Positions 29,064-38,240 of a DNA stretch of 64,000 nt are shown piece after piece; within the stretch, counting starts at the first letter, position 1; every line of letters begins with the position of its first letter. The stretch comes from Haloprofundus salinisoli. GTDB taxonomy: Archaea > Halobacteriota > Halobacteria > Halobacteriales > Haloferacaceae. The stretch is from NCBI RefSeq assembly GCF_020097815.1, contig NZ_CP083663.1, forward strand, positions 2,666,001-2,730,000. Reading direction: 5' to 3'. Both the position numbers and the translations under genes were made by a program. Below the pieces are notes generated by a model that saw only the letters and a program-made list of their open reading frames with translations, searched no databases and had not been told where the DNA came from.

Positions 29064-29828
29064 TCAGAACTCTTCGGGCTCGTCCCACCGCGCCTCGGGG
29101 TCGACCGGCTCGACGGCGCGGCGAATCTCCTCTTCGGAGTACTCTATCTCGTCTAACACCATTGCGAGTCGCTGCCAGCGGGCGCTCAACTCGCCTTCGC
29201 CCTCGGGGCCGACGCGCGCCCCGCGCGTCTTGAAGAACTCGGTGCCGCGCCCGCGCTTCGACCCCTCGCCGGTGTGGCCGTCGAAGACGGCGTCGAACGT
29301 TCCGCCGACTTCGAGGTCGCCGACGGGGAAATCGTGCGCCGGCTCTTCGCCGCGTTCCTTCGCCGCGGCGCGTTCGTCGGCGACTTTCCGGAAGTACTCG
29401 TCGGCGTTCGACGCCTCGCGCGTCGACGGCGCGCGCGCGGCCGCCAGCGCGGCGTGAATCGCACAGAGGCGTCCCTTCCACGAGTCCATCGACCACCGTT
29501 CGGTGGCGAGTTCCTCGTAGCGCTCGATGGTCAGCGCCACCTCGTCGCCGGCGCGGAGGTCCTCGACGACGTAGAGGTTGAGGCGGTCCCAGAGGTTCCA
29601 GCCGAACCCCGAGCGCGCGAGCTCCCACGCCGCCCACGCGGCGACCTCCTCGTCGGAACGTCGGACGGCCTTCTGGAGGAGACTCGACACCACGTACCGG
29701 CTGTAGCCGCCGTCGGTCTCGTTCTCGGCTTTCTCCTCGCCGAAGTCGTTCTCGCCGGTCGCTTCCGGCGGCGTGTCGGCCTGGAGGCTCCCGTCGGAGC
29801 CGAACGTCGCCTGTCTCTCGTCGGTCAT
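29064..29828 (-). CDS. Small protein resembling the RarA/MgsA C-terminal domain
   Basis: The 254-residue product from ATG 29828 has YVVSSLLQKAVRRSDEEVAA followed by WAAWELARSGFGWN. This recalls the SALQKAIRGSDPDAALYWLA element in the C-terminal domain of RarA/MgsA AAA+ proteins. There is no P-loop, so only this domain would be present. An Arg/Lys/Glu-rich helix (ADERAAAKERGEEPA) and a second helical part (LSARWQRLAMVLDEIEYSEE) follow. If the relationship is right it may act at stalled forks or with SSB; otherwise its function is unknown. Confidence 0.55.
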   Translation of the reverse strand: MTDERQATFGSDGSLQADTPPEATGENDFGEEKAENETDGGYSRYVVSSLLQKAVRRSDEEVAAWAAWELARSGFGWNLWDRLNLYVVEDLRAGDEVALTIERYEELATERWSMDSWKGRLCAIHAALAAARAPSTREASNADEYFRKVADERAAAKERGEEPAHDFPVGDLEVGGTFDAVFDGHTGEGSKRGRGTEFFKTRGARVGPEGEGELSARWQRLAMVLDEIEYSEEEIRRAVEPVDPEARWDEPEEF

Positions 29829-30006
29829 GCCGAACCGACGGCGCGGCGACGTAATCAACGCTCTGCACTCGGTCGGCGACGGAGGACTCCAACCGGTGTA
29901 ACTACCGTTAAGTCGCCTCCGCAAGACTCTCTACGAGAACCGTGATCCCCGTCTCGTCCGCCGGACCCGCACCGCTTTCGGATCGTCCTTCGCCGGCGCG
30001 TCGGCG

Positions 30007-32241
30007 ATGACCGCCCCGGCGCCCGACGGGACGCTGTTCGCATGCGCCGAGCGACTCTGCGAGACGTACCGAGAGGCGGCGACGGAGCGCCTCCGCCTCG
30101 GTGACGCCGCCGTGACCGACGCGGCCGAGACGTGGGCGGCGTTCGTCCGACACCACCACGGAGCGGTGTTCGACGCCGACGCCCGAGGAGTCGACGTTCC
30201 GACGGACCGCGAAGTCTTTCTCGACGTCCTCGCGGCGGACTTCGCCGTCTCGCGCCTCAGACGGGCGGTCGAATCCGCGTTCGGCGTCGACTGTCGGTCG
30301 TCGCCCACGCCCGACTGCGTCGACGTGGACGCCGACTTCACCGCGGCGTTCAACGCCGTCCATCGACTGGTTCACGGCGACTTCGCCGACGGAGGCGCGG
30401 CGCGAGTCGCGCGAGTCGAATCGGCGGACGCCGACGCGCTCGACGCGTTGGACCCGGCCGCCGTCGGCGAACTGTACGAACGAATCGTTCCCCGACGCGC
30501 GCGACTCTCGCTCGGGGAATACTACACGCCCCGAGGTCTGGCCGAACTGGCGCTCCCGGCCGACTGCGCCGCCGAAACCGTGCTGGACCCGTCGTGCGGT
30601 GCCGGCGTCTTCCTCACGGCGACCATCGACCGAAAACGGGCGGCGCTGTCGGACCTCACGCCCCGGCGGGCGCTCGAACGAATCACCTCGACTGTCGTCG
30701 GCGTCGACCTCAACCCCGTCGCCGTCCGCTGCGCCCGCCTCGCGTATCTCCTCGCGCTGACGCCGCTTCTCGCCGACGCCGACTCGCCGACGGTCGAACT
30801 CCCCGTCCACCTCGGCGACTCGCTGGGACTCGGCGGAGAGTCGGCCGAACCCTCCCACGCCGCCCTGCCGACGACCGACCTTCGCGCCGACGTGCTCGTC
30901 GGCAATCCGCCGTGGTTGACGTGGGAGCGACTCAGCGAGCGCGCGCGTTCGCGGTGGCGCGAACGGCACATCGACCGCCTGGACCTCCTGCCGCGACGAG
31001 GCGCCGAACGGTTGCTCGGCCACGCCAACGACGACCTGTCGGTGCCGTTCGTCTGGGTCTGCATCGAGCGATATCTGAAGGAAGGCGGCCGAGCGGCGTT
31101 CGTGCTCAAACGCGACCTGCGAAGCGGACCGGCGGGGCGACTGCTCAGACAGCTCCGCGTCGGCGACCGCCCGCTCTCGCTCCGTCGCGTCGAGGACTTC
31201 GGCGGTCTCGCGCCGTTCGGCGACCAGGTGCGCGCGGCCGCGGCGCTGTACCAGTTTGCGGCCGACGCCGACACCGAGTTTCCGGTGAGTCTCCGAACGT
31301 GGCGGGCGCGTCGCGGACGTGTCGGTTCACCCGCGTTCGACTGCCTCGACGCGATGCAGAGGACGCTCGACACGGAGACGACGGCACTCGTACCCGTCGA
31401 CATCGAAGACCCCGCGGGGTCGTGGGTCCGCGTCGACGCCGAACGCGCGGCGCTCGGCCCGTGTGCCCACGAGATTCGACACGGGCTCAAAGACGACGCG
31501 AAGGACGTGTTCACCGTCGACGACCGGATGGTATCGACGCTGGAACCCGCCCATCTCTACCCGTATCTCCGGTCGAAGCACGTCGTGAAGTTCGGCCTGT
31601 TCGGCCACGACCGCCACCTCGTCCCCCAGCGGCGCACGAACGAGGAGAACGAGTCGGAACTGGTCCGCGACGCACCCCGGACGTACGAGTACCTCACCGA
31701 TCACCGCGAATCGCTCGACGCGCGGGCGTCGACGTGGTTCGACGGCGGACCGTTCTATAACCTGTTCGGACTCGGGCCGTACACGTGGGCCGACTACAAG
31801 GTGGTCTGGTGTCGCCTCGGGTTCAAACCGCACTTCGTCGTCGTCTCGACCGTCGAGGACCCCGAACTGGGCGAGAAGACGGTCGTCCCCGGCGACCACT
31901 GCATGTTCGTCGCCACCGACGACCGGCGGGAGGCGCACCTGCTCTGCGGGTTACTCAACTCCGCGCCCTACCAGCGCTGTCTGCGCGAACTCGGCGGCGA
32001 GGGGAAGGCGAGTCTCTCGAAAGCGGCCGTCTCGAAGCTCTACCTTCCCGAGTGGCGTGACGACCCGCTGTTCCGCCGCATCGCCGACTGCTCCGAGCGC
32101 GCCCACGGCATCGTCCCGGGCCACGTCGACGTGAGCAAGCGCGAGTACAACCGGACGACGATACCCGAACTGGAGGTTGTGATGGGTGAACTCGACCGCG
32201 CCGTCGAGCGGTTGCTTGCCGAACGGGATGATAATTCTTAA
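30007..32241 (+). CDS. Solitary N6-adenine DNA methyltransferase (Eco57I/TaqI-like)
   Basis: The 744-residue protein has the gamma-class order: SAM-binding VLDPSCGAGVF near residue 194, VGVDLNPVAVRCARLA, then the catalytic NPPW tetrad (VGNPPWLTWERL) near residue 300. The C-terminal third resembles the TaqI/Eco57I specificity domain (LVPQRRTNEENESELV, VVPGDHCMFVATDD, LLCGLLNSAPYQ). It likely methylates adenine in a specific site. No nuclease domain, helicase or partner restriction gene is adjacent, and it is not flanked by BREX genes, so it may be an orphan methylase or a type IIG-like remnant. Confidence 0.8.
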   Translation: MTAPAPDGTLFACAERLCETYREAATERLRLGDAAVTDAAETWAAFVRHHHGAVFDADARGVDVPTDREVFLDVLAADFAVSRLRRAVESAFGVDCRSSPTPDCVDVDADFTAAFNAVHRLVHGDFADGGAARVARVESADADALDALDPAAVGELYERIVPRRARLSLGEYYTPRGLAELALPADCAAETVLDPSCGAGVFLTATIDRKRAALSDLTPRRALERITSTVVGVDLNPVAVRCARLAYLLALTPLLADADSPTVELPVHLGDSLGLGGESAEPSHAALPTTDLRADVLVGNPPWLTWERLSERARSRWRERHIDRLDLLPRRGAERLLGHANDDLSVPFVWVCIERYLKEGGRAAFVLKRDLRSGPAGRLLRQLRVGDRPLSLRRVEDFGGLAPFGDQVRAAAALYQFAADADTEFPVSLRTWRARRGRVGSPAFDCLDAMQRTLDTETTALVPVDIEDPAGSWVRVDAERAALGPCAHEIRHGLKDDAKDVFTVDDRMVSTLEPAHLYPYLRSKHVVKFGLFGHDRHLVPQRRTNEENESELVRDAPRTYEYLTDHRESLDARASTWFDGGPFYNLFGLGPYTWADYKVVWCRLGFKPHFVVVSTVEDPELGEKTVVPGDHCMFVATDDRREAHLLCGLLNSAPYQRCLRELGGEGKASLSKAAVSKLYLPEWRDDPLFRRIADCSERAHGIVPGHVDVSKREYNRTTIPELEVVMGELDRAVERLLAERDDNS

Positions 32242-32268
32242 GTTCGACAGTCGACCTATCTTCGGGTA

Positions 32269-32342
32269 CCGCTCTTAGCTCAGCCTGGCAGAGCAGCCGA
32301 CTGTAGATCGGCTTGTCCCCCGTTCAAATCGGGGAGAGCGGA
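32269..32342 (+). tRNA. tRNA-Tyr(GTA)
   Basis: The 74-nt cloverleaf has acceptor CCGCTCT/AGAGCGG, D-arm AGCTCAGCCTGG, anticodon GTA at 32303-32305, and T-arm CCCCGTTCAAATCGGGG. The CC-GG first pair is typical of archaeal tRNA-Tyr. No intron is seen. Confidence 0.95.
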
Positions 32343-32584
32343 CTTCTCCTGCGAATCGCTCTAGAAGACGCGGGTGACGACGACTCGACCTTCGACCGAC
32401 TCCCTCCAATCGGCGTCAACTGCGGTGATTTCTCCTCTGTGAACCGAATGTACGAAATCAGCCACAGTGTTCATAACTGATAAATTGTCGAGAAAGTGTT
32501 AGTAATCCTTCATGAGATATTCCTCTAATCCTGGCTTTCCTTACAATTATATTGACTATCTAAGAATCGGCACGTTGCAACGAT

Positions 32585-33916
32585 ATGAAATTCGACCCTT
32601 CCCGCCGGAAGGTCCTCGCACTCGGCGCCGGCGCGGCGCTCGCAAGTACGGGACTCGGTTCGGCAGCGAACCTCGAAGGCGCACAGAACATCGACAGTCA
32701 CCCTACAGTCGACGCCGAAATCGTCGACTCCTCCACCGACGGACTAGAACTCAACGTTACGATCAGCGTCACCGACCCCAATGGTGAAGTCGACAGGGCC
32801 GGGTTCATCGTCGAAGACTACAACGACGAGACGGTCGACATCGCCATGCACTGGTTCAACCAGTCCTCCGGCGAGGAGACGGTGTCGAAGGTCGTTCCGC
32901 TAAACCGAGCGCCGTACTCCTGCTACGCGTTCGTCAAAGCGGGTTCGGACTACTACAGCGTTGACTCGGTAGGCCTCGCACCGGAGACGGAAGCGCCCGC
33001 GCCGCAACTGCTCGGCGTCTCGGTTTCGGGGACGACAGCGACCATCGACTACGAAGTCGCGCCCGAGAAACCGGCACTCTACAGCGTCGGCGCATCGGTT
33101 TCGTCCATCAACGGGTCGAACTCCGGCGACCCGCAGTACACCACCGAACGGACCGACGAGTACGGTGAACCGACGACGGCTCGGACCGTCGTCACGGGAC
33201 TCGCTCCGGACACGGAGTATACCGCCGCCGCGTGGACACGACTCGACACGTGGGCGACCGAAAAACAGACCGACTACGCCGAGAGCGAACCACAGACGTT
33301 CAAAACCGGCGACGTGGTCGACTCCGAACCGGTGACCGAACACCGCCTCGTCATCGGCGGCAGCAGCGACGTCTCTTACTACCGACTCACTGTCAGCGGG
33401 TCGCTCGAACAGACGACCGAGACCGGCGACGCGCCGTTCAGCAGTGCCACCATCGACGACGAGGATTACGTCTCGGGGAGTTCGGCCTGCGGCGGCGTCG
33501 CCGGCGGTGCGGACGCCTACGTCTTCACCGGCGAGTTGACGAACGTCGGCGTTGACGGCGCGGCCTCGGTCTACCTCGACGGCGAGGAAATCGACCCCGA
33601 CGACTACACCGACGAACTCCCGCACCACCTCGCCATCACAGGTGGGTCTAGCCGCACCGACTACGCGTTCAGCGTCTCCGGCGACCTCATCAAGACCACG
33701 GAGGTGGAGGGCACCGGCCTGAGCCTCAATCCGAGCTACGACGACGAGGACACCGTCTCCCACGGAGAGGGTGCGGGTGCGACCGCCGGCGGCACCGACG
33801 CGTACCGGTTCTCTGACTCGGGAACTGTCGCGGGCGATGCCATCGCGTTCACGGAGTTCGACGGCGACGCGACTGTCTACCTCAACGGCAACGAGATAGA
33901 TCCCTCCCAGTACTGA
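32585..33916 (+). CDS. Tat-exported repeat protein of unknown function
   Basis: The 443-residue product opens with a Tat signal (SRRKVLALGAGAALASTGLG). The mature part has an Ig/fibronectin-like beta-sandwich (LLGVSVSGTTATIDYEVAPE, then TVVTGLAPDTEYTAAAWT). Two tandem copies of a C-terminal module follow at about residues 252-340 and 345-443 (HRLVIGGSSDVSYYRLTVSG and HHLAITGGSSRTDYAFSVSG, each ending YLDGEEIDP or YLNGNEIDP). The modules resemble haloarchaeal secreted-protein repeats that may bind cell-surface or substrate polymers. It is single-gene and acidic. Confidence 0.75.
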   Translation: MKFDPSRRKVLALGAGAALASTGLGSAANLEGAQNIDSHPTVDAEIVDSSTDGLELNVTISVTDPNGEVDRAGFIVEDYNDETVDIAMHWFNQSSGEETVSKVVPLNRAPYSCYAFVKAGSDYYSVDSVGLAPETEAPAPQLLGVSVSGTTATIDYEVAPEKPALYSVGASVSSINGSNSGDPQYTTERTDEYGEPTTARTVVTGLAPDTEYTAAAWTRLDTWATEKQTDYAESEPQTFKTGDVVDSEPVTEHRLVIGGSSDVSYYRLTVSGSLEQTTETGDAPFSSATIDDEDYVSGSSACGGVAGGADAYVFTGELTNVGVDGAASVYLDGEEIDPDDYTDELPHHLAITGGSSRTDYAFSVSGDLIKTTEVEGTGLSLNPSYDDEDTVSHGEGAGATAGGTDAYRFSDSGTVAGDAIAFTEFDGDATVYLNGNEIDPSQY

Positions 33917-34158
33917 TTCTGCGCATCCGGGGCCACGGCCACACCGCATCGCCAGTGGCGTCGCTACTTCCGCTTGTCCTGGACGTGTTTGTCTTCGATT
34001 AGCGACACCGTCAGGTCGCTACCGACACGAAGGTTCGCCCGAACGGAGACCCCGAACGCCGAGTTCCCCTCCCGCGTCGATACCGGGCACTCGGTCTCAG
34101 TCCGCGAAGCATCGACAAAACCGCCGTCGTTTACTCAGTGGGCCGACGATTGCTCTCG

Positions 34159-34563
34159 ATGCCCGACTTCGCCTACGAACTCGACATCGAGGTCCGGTTC
34201 CGGGACCTCGACCCGCTCGGCCACGTCAACAACGCCGTCTACGCCAGTTACTGCGAGCAGGCGCGCATCCGCTATCTGCGGGAGGTACTCGACCTCACCT
34301 CCGACGACGTGACGATGGTCGTCGCGAACCTCGAACTGAACTACCGAAAGCCCGTCACCTTCGACGACGACCTCACAGTGGCCGTCTCCGTGACCGCTCT
34401 CGGTGAGTCGAGTTTTACGATGACGTACGAACTCCGGGCCGAGGACGTCGTCGCCACCGCCGAGACGACGCAGGTGGTCATCGACCGCGAGACCAAGCGC
34501 CCGACAGCCGTTCCGACCGAGTGGCGCGAGCGATTGTACGAGTACGATCCGAGGCTGGAGTGA
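34159..34563 (+). CDS. Hotdog-fold acyl-CoA thioesterase
   Basis: The 134-residue product from ATG 34159 contains the 4HBT pattern VRFRDLDPLGHVNNAVYASY, whose Asp is the usual catalytic residue in 4-hydroxybenzoyl-CoA thioesterase-like hotdogs. NLELNYRKPVTFDDDL forms the central strands. Members hydrolyse acyl-CoA thioesters; chain specificity cannot be read. An upstream start at 34138 adds seven residues of poor match. It is separate from the que operon, which begins 170 nt downstream. Confidence 0.85.
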   Translation: MPDFAYELDIEVRFRDLDPLGHVNNAVYASYCEQARIRYLREVLDLTSDDVTMVVANLELNYRKPVTFDDDLTVAVSVTALGESSFTMTYELRAEDVVATAETTQVVIDRETKRPTAVPTEWRERLYEYDPRLE

Positions 34564-34736
34564 GGGCGCCCCCACACTCTCCACAACTCGTACGAACTGC
34601 ACAATTTGTGCGATTTTTACAATGTTTTCAATTTTCAATACTTGTGAACCCTCTGCACTCGCCGGGTTCTCCGCCGCGGACACTCCCCGGACGAGCTGAC
34701 GCCACGTATTTATAGTCGACCCGATATTCTCCGGAT

Positions 34737-35252
34737 ATGACTCGGAGCGTACTCGGAGACGATTCGGAGACTCTCGCCTCGCGGGCAGGCGAGCGAGTCC
34801 TCCACATCGGCCGCGACCGGCCCATTCGCATCAGCGCGGGCCACCGTCTCATGCACCACGACGGCAAGTGTAGCCGCCCGCACGGCCACAACTACGAGAT
34901 TTCGGTCCGGCTCGTCGGCGACCTCACCGAGGAGGGGTGGGTCGTCGACAAGGGCGAGGTCACGGCGGTTATCGACGAGTGGGACCACATGTTCCTGCTC
35001 GAAGACGGTGACCCGCTGGTCGAGGCGTTCGCCGACGTCGGGGACGGCGACGCCACCGTCGTCCTCGACGCGCCGCCGACAGCCGAGGTGATGAGCGTCC
35101 TCTTAGAGGAGAAACTCACCGCGGCACTCCCAGACACCGTACGCGACATCGCCGTCGAAGTGAGCGAGACGAGCGAACTCTGTGGCGGTACGGTGCGGGA
35201 AACGAACCGAGGCTCGTCGCAAGCAGAGCGAAGCGACGGTGGCCACCTCTGA
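34737..35252 (+). CDS. queD: 6-pyruvoyl-tetrahydropterin synthase-like QueD
   Basis: The 171-residue protein has the zinc ligands H36, H49 and H51 (SAGHRLMHH and RPHGHNYEISV) and the catalytic Cys45 in KCSRPHGH, the QueD spacing. The Asp/His relay is near WDHMFLLEDGD. QueD makes 6-carboxy-tetrahydropterin for preQ0. The first 20 residues are an acidic extension. It opens the queD-queE-queC run: two bases separate it from queE. In archaea the end product is archaeosine at tRNA position 15. Confidence 0.93.
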   Translation: MTRSVLGDDSETLASRAGERVLHIGRDRPIRISAGHRLMHHDGKCSRPHGHNYEISVRLVGDLTEEGWVVDKGEVTAVIDEWDHMFLLEDGDPLVEAFADVGDGDATVVLDAPPTAEVMSVLLEEKLTAALPDTVRDIAVEVSETSELCGGTVRETNRGSSQAERSDGGHL

Positions 35253-35254
35253 CG

Positions 35255-36040
35255 ATGCCCGTCACCTCGAACGTCGACGACCGCGAACAGGAGGACGAAT
35301 CCGCCGACCGACCCGACAGCGACGCGCTTCCCATCAACGAACTGTTCGTCTCGTTGCAGGGCGAAGGGAAACTCGCGGGCGTGCCGAGCGTCTTCGTCCG
35401 GACCAGCGGCTGTAACCTCCGCTGTTGGTTCTGCGACTCCTATCACACCTCGTGGGAACCGACGCACGCGTGGATGAGCCTCGACGAAATTCTTGCCGAA
35501 ATCGAGTCGTTCGACGCCGACCACGTCGTCTTAACGGGCGGCGAGCCCCTGATTCACGACGCCTCGTCGGTACTCCTGCGCGAACTCGCCGACCGCGGTT
35601 ACCACACGACCGTCGAGACCAACGGGACCCTCATTCCCGACGCGCCGGTCGATTTGGCGAGCATCAGCCCCAAACTCGAAAGCAGCACGCCGACGCCCGA
35701 ACGAGACCCGAAAGGCGACGGCGAGCGGGCGGAGCATCACGAAAAGCGCCGTATCGACCTCGACGCGTTGGCGACGCTCGTCGACCGCTACAGCTTCCAG
35801 TTGAAGTTCGTCGTCACCGGCCCCGACGACATGGCCGAAATCGATTCGCTCGTTGCCGACGTCCGCCAGGCGGCGAACACGCCGGTCTACGACGACGACG
35901 TGCTGCTGATGCCCGAAGGGCAGACCCGCGAACAGTTAGACGGTACGCGCGGCGTCGTCGCCGACCTCGCGCTCGAACACGGCTACCGCTACACGCCGCG
36001 CATCCACGTCGACTTGTGGAACGACGCCCCCGAGAAATGA
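35255..36040 (+). CDS. queE: 7-carboxy-7-deazaguanine synthase (radical SAM) QueE
   Basis: The 261-residue enzyme has the radical-SAM cluster motif CNLRCWFC (C53, C57, C60), the family start INELFVSLQGEGKLAGVPSV, and VVLTGGEPLIHD. It rearranges carboxytetrahydropterin to 7-carboxy-7-deazaguanine. The first 27 residues are an acidic haloarchaeal extension. Its stop codon at 36040 is 19 nt before queC. The three-gene order suggests one transcript from a promoter upstream of queD (TATTTATAG at about 34708). Confidence 0.93.
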   Translation: MPVTSNVDDREQEDESADRPDSDALPINELFVSLQGEGKLAGVPSVFVRTSGCNLRCWFCDSYHTSWEPTHAWMSLDEILAEIESFDADHVVLTGGEPLIHDASSVLLRELADRGYHTTVETNGTLIPDAPVDLASISPKLESSTPTPERDPKGDGERAEHHEKRRIDLDALATLVDRYSFQLKFVVTGPDDMAEIDSLVADVRQAANTPVYDDDVLLMPEGQTREQLDGTRGVVADLALEHGYRYTPRIHVDLWNDAPEK

Positions 36041-36059
36041 CCTCTCCGACGACCTACCG

Positions 36060-36833
36060 ATGACCACAGACAACTCCGACAACCCCGACAACACCGACAG
36101 CCCCCATTCGACCGCCACCGACGACCGCTCCGAGGGCGACACGAGCGGCAAACGCGCCGTCGTACTCGTCTCCGGTGGGATGGACAGCGCGACGACCGCT
36201 TACGAGGCGAAGGAACGCGGCTACGACCTCTACTTCCTACACACCTCCTACGGGCAGAAGACCGAGCGCAAGGAGTACGACTGCGCGACCAGACTCGCCG
36301 AGGAGATGGACGCCCGCGACTTCCTCCACATCGAGACCGACCACCTGAAGCGCATCGGCGCGTCGAGTCTCACCGACGACGCGATGGCCGTCGCCGACGC
36401 CGACACCGAGAGCGAGGCGATCCCCGACACCTACGTCCCGTTCCGCAACGCGAACCTGCTGTCGATGGCCGTCTCCTACGCGGAAGCCAACGACTGCGAC
36501 GCCGTCTTCGTCGGCGCGCACTCCGAGGACTACGCGGGCTATCCCGACTGCCGCCCGGCGTTCTTCGAGGCGTTCGAGGCGATGGTCGACGTGGGAACGA
36601 AACCCGAGACGGAGATCTCGGTCGAAGTGCCCTTCGTGAACGACTCGAAAACAGACGTCGCCGAACGCGGCGTCGAACTCGGCGTCCCGTTCGAGCACAC
36701 GTGGAGCTGCTACCGCGCGGAGGAACCCGCCTGCGGCACCTGTGACTCCTGTGCGTATCGGCTCGAAGCGTTCCAGAACGTCGGCGTCCGCGACCCCATC
36801 GAGTACGCCGAGCGACCGCAGTACACCGACTGA
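36060..36833 (+). CDS. queC: 7-cyano-7-deazaguanine synthase QueC
   Basis: The 257-residue protein has the PP-loop SGGMDS at residues 38-43, LHTSYGQKTERKE, PFRNANLLSMAVSYAE, and the Zn-binding cysteine set CYRAEEPACGTCDSC near residues 217-231. It converts carboxy-deazaguanine to preQ0 using ATP and ammonia. A 37-residue Asp/Asn/Ser-rich leader precedes the fold. The transglycosylase and amidotransferase that complete archaeosine are not in the window. Confidence 0.95.
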   Translation: MTTDNSDNPDNTDSPHSTATDDRSEGDTSGKRAVVLVSGGMDSATTAYEAKERGYDLYFLHTSYGQKTERKEYDCATRLAEEMDARDFLHIETDHLKRIGASSLTDDAMAVADADTESEAIPDTYVPFRNANLLSMAVSYAEANDCDAVFVGAHSEDYAGYPDCRPAFFEAFEAMVDVGTKPETEISVEVPFVNDSKTDVAERGVELGVPFEHTWSCYRAEEPACGTCDSCAYRLEAFQNVGVRDPIEYAERPQYTD

Positions 36834-36921
36834 CTCGCACCTTTTTCGGCTCGCCTTCTGGCCGAACGGCGAACCTGCTTCACCCGGCATCGATTTCCTC
36901 TGCGCCCGAGAATACACCGCT

Positions 36922-37176
36922 ATGACCGACCACAGGGACCGAAAGCGCGAGAACGCCCGGTCGTTCGGTCGCGCGGCGTCGAAGTGCGTCGACAGCGCGG
37001 TCCACCGCGGCGGCGACGGCGCGGCCGCTGCCCTCGACATCCTGAGCGAGGTTCGCGGGGAACCGGTTCACGACTTCGACGTCGCCGATACGGACGACGT
37101 GGACGATGTGGGAAACGCGGTCGATGCGGACGGCGCAGACGACGCGGACAACGCAGATACGGAGGCGACGCGCTGA
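36922..37176 (+). CDS. Small acidic haloarchaeal hypothetical protein
   Basis: From ATG 36922 the 84 residues split into a basic-to-neutral helical head (ENARSFGRAASKCVDSAVHR) and a strongly acidic tail of Asp/Ala/Asn repeats (DDVDDVGNAVDADGADDADN). No family is recognised. It lies between queC and the DMT transporter and overlaps the non-conserved 5' part of the transporter frame, which argues for the later transporter start. Confidence 0.5.
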   Translation: MTDHRDRKRENARSFGRAASKCVDSAVHRGGDGAAAALDILSEVRGEPVHDFDVADTDDVDDVGNAVDADGADDADNADTEATR

Positions 37177-37270
37177 GACCGCTACGGCGTCGGCGACGAG
37201 GCGCGCGCTCTCCGAGAGCGACCGCGGGCGGACCGGCCTCGGTGCCGCATCCGCAACCGGTAAACGTCCA

Positions 37271-38221
37271 GTGTTCGTCGGGCGTCACGTGCGTTCCGCT
37301 CCCGGGGCCCGCGTCTCGCCGCTGGCCGGACTCGCTGTCGCTATTCTGGCAGTGAGCACGAGCGCCATCCTCGTCACGTGGAGCGCCGCGCCGAGTCTCG
37401 TCAAGGCGTTCTACCGCGTACTGTTCACGCTCGCACTGGTCGCTCCCGTCGCTTTCACCCGAAACCGCCGCGACTTCGCCCGACTGGGTTCACGGGACCT
37501 GTTCGTCGCGGGCGTCGCGGGCGCGGCGTTGGCGTTACACTTCGCCTCGTGGTTCGAGAGCCTCAACTGGACCTCCGTCGCCGCGAGCGTGACGCTCGTG
37601 CAGGCGCAACCGCTGTTCGTCGCGCTCGGCGCGTGGGCGCTGTTGGACGAACGCGTCACCGGTCGGACGCTCGTCGGCATCGCAATCGCGCTCGTCGGGA
37701 TGGTCGTCATGTCGCTCGGCGACTTTCTGACCGGCGCGGCCGTCGTCGGGGCAGACCCCCTCTACGGTAACGCGCTCGCCGTCGTCGGGGCGGTGACCGC
37801 CGCAGGCTACGTGCTCGCCGGCCGCTCGATACGACAGCGCGTCGCGCTGTTTCCGTACGTGACGGTCGTCTACGGCGTCTGTGCCGCCGTTCTGCTCGCG
37901 TTGACCGTCGCTCGCGGCCACTCTCTCTCGGCGTACCCCGTCCGCGAGTGGCTGCTGTTCGCGGCGATGGCGCTCGGACCGGGTCTGTTCGGTCACACCG
38001 TCATCAACTGGGCGCTCGCGCATCTGGAATCCAGCGTCGTCAGCGTCTCGCTGCTCGGCGAACCCGTCGGCAGCACGCTGCTGGCGCTCGTGCTCCTCTC
38101 GCAAGTGCCGACTCCCGCGACGCTCGCCGGCGGAACCGTCGTTCTGGGCGGTATCTACGTGACAGCTTCCGCTCGACGCGCCGGCTCGCCCGGCGACGAA
38201 GCGAGCGTCGCCGACGACTGA
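37271..38221 (+). CDS. EamA/DMT-family membrane transporter
   Basis: About 316 residues from GTG 37271 with ten predicted transmembrane segments in two halves. The first EamA repeat includes AAPSLVKAFYRVLFTLALV and SVTLVQAQPLFVALGAWALL; the second includes ALGPGLFGHTVINWALAHL and SVSLLGEPVGSTLLALVLLS. The frame is open from 37106, but that part encodes an Arg/Thr-rich stretch and overlaps the preceding gene. GTG 37289 is another option. DMT proteins export metabolites; the substrate is unknown. Confidence 0.85.
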   Translation: MFVGRHVRSAPGARVSPLAGLAVAILAVSTSAILVTWSAAPSLVKAFYRVLFTLALVAPVAFTRNRRDFARLGSRDLFVAGVAGAALALHFASWFESLNWTSVAASVTLVQAQPLFVALGAWALLDERVTGRTLVGIAIALVGMVVMSLGDFLTGAAVVGADPLYGNALAVVGAVTAAGYVLAGRSIRQRVALFPYVTVVYGVCAAVLLALTVARGHSLSAYPVREWLLFAAMALGPGLFGHTVINWALAHLESSVVSVSLLGEPVGSTLLALVLLSQVPTPATLAGGTVVLGGIYVTASARRAGSPGDEASVADD

Positions 38222-38240
38222 GAGCGAGCGCCCGGCCGGG

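Noticed and set aside
33965-34134. Minus-strand open stretch of about 55 codons ending DKHVQDKRK before the thioesterase gene
   Set aside because: It reads fairly protein-like (FGVSVRANLRVGSDLTVSLI), but has no usable start near its beginning and no upstream continuation. It may be a gene remnant, too weak to list.
34600-34736. Possible preQ1-type riboswitch upstream of queD
   Set aside because: preQ1 riboswitches are not known in archaea and no matching pseudoknot pattern is evident; only an AT-rich promoter region is seen.
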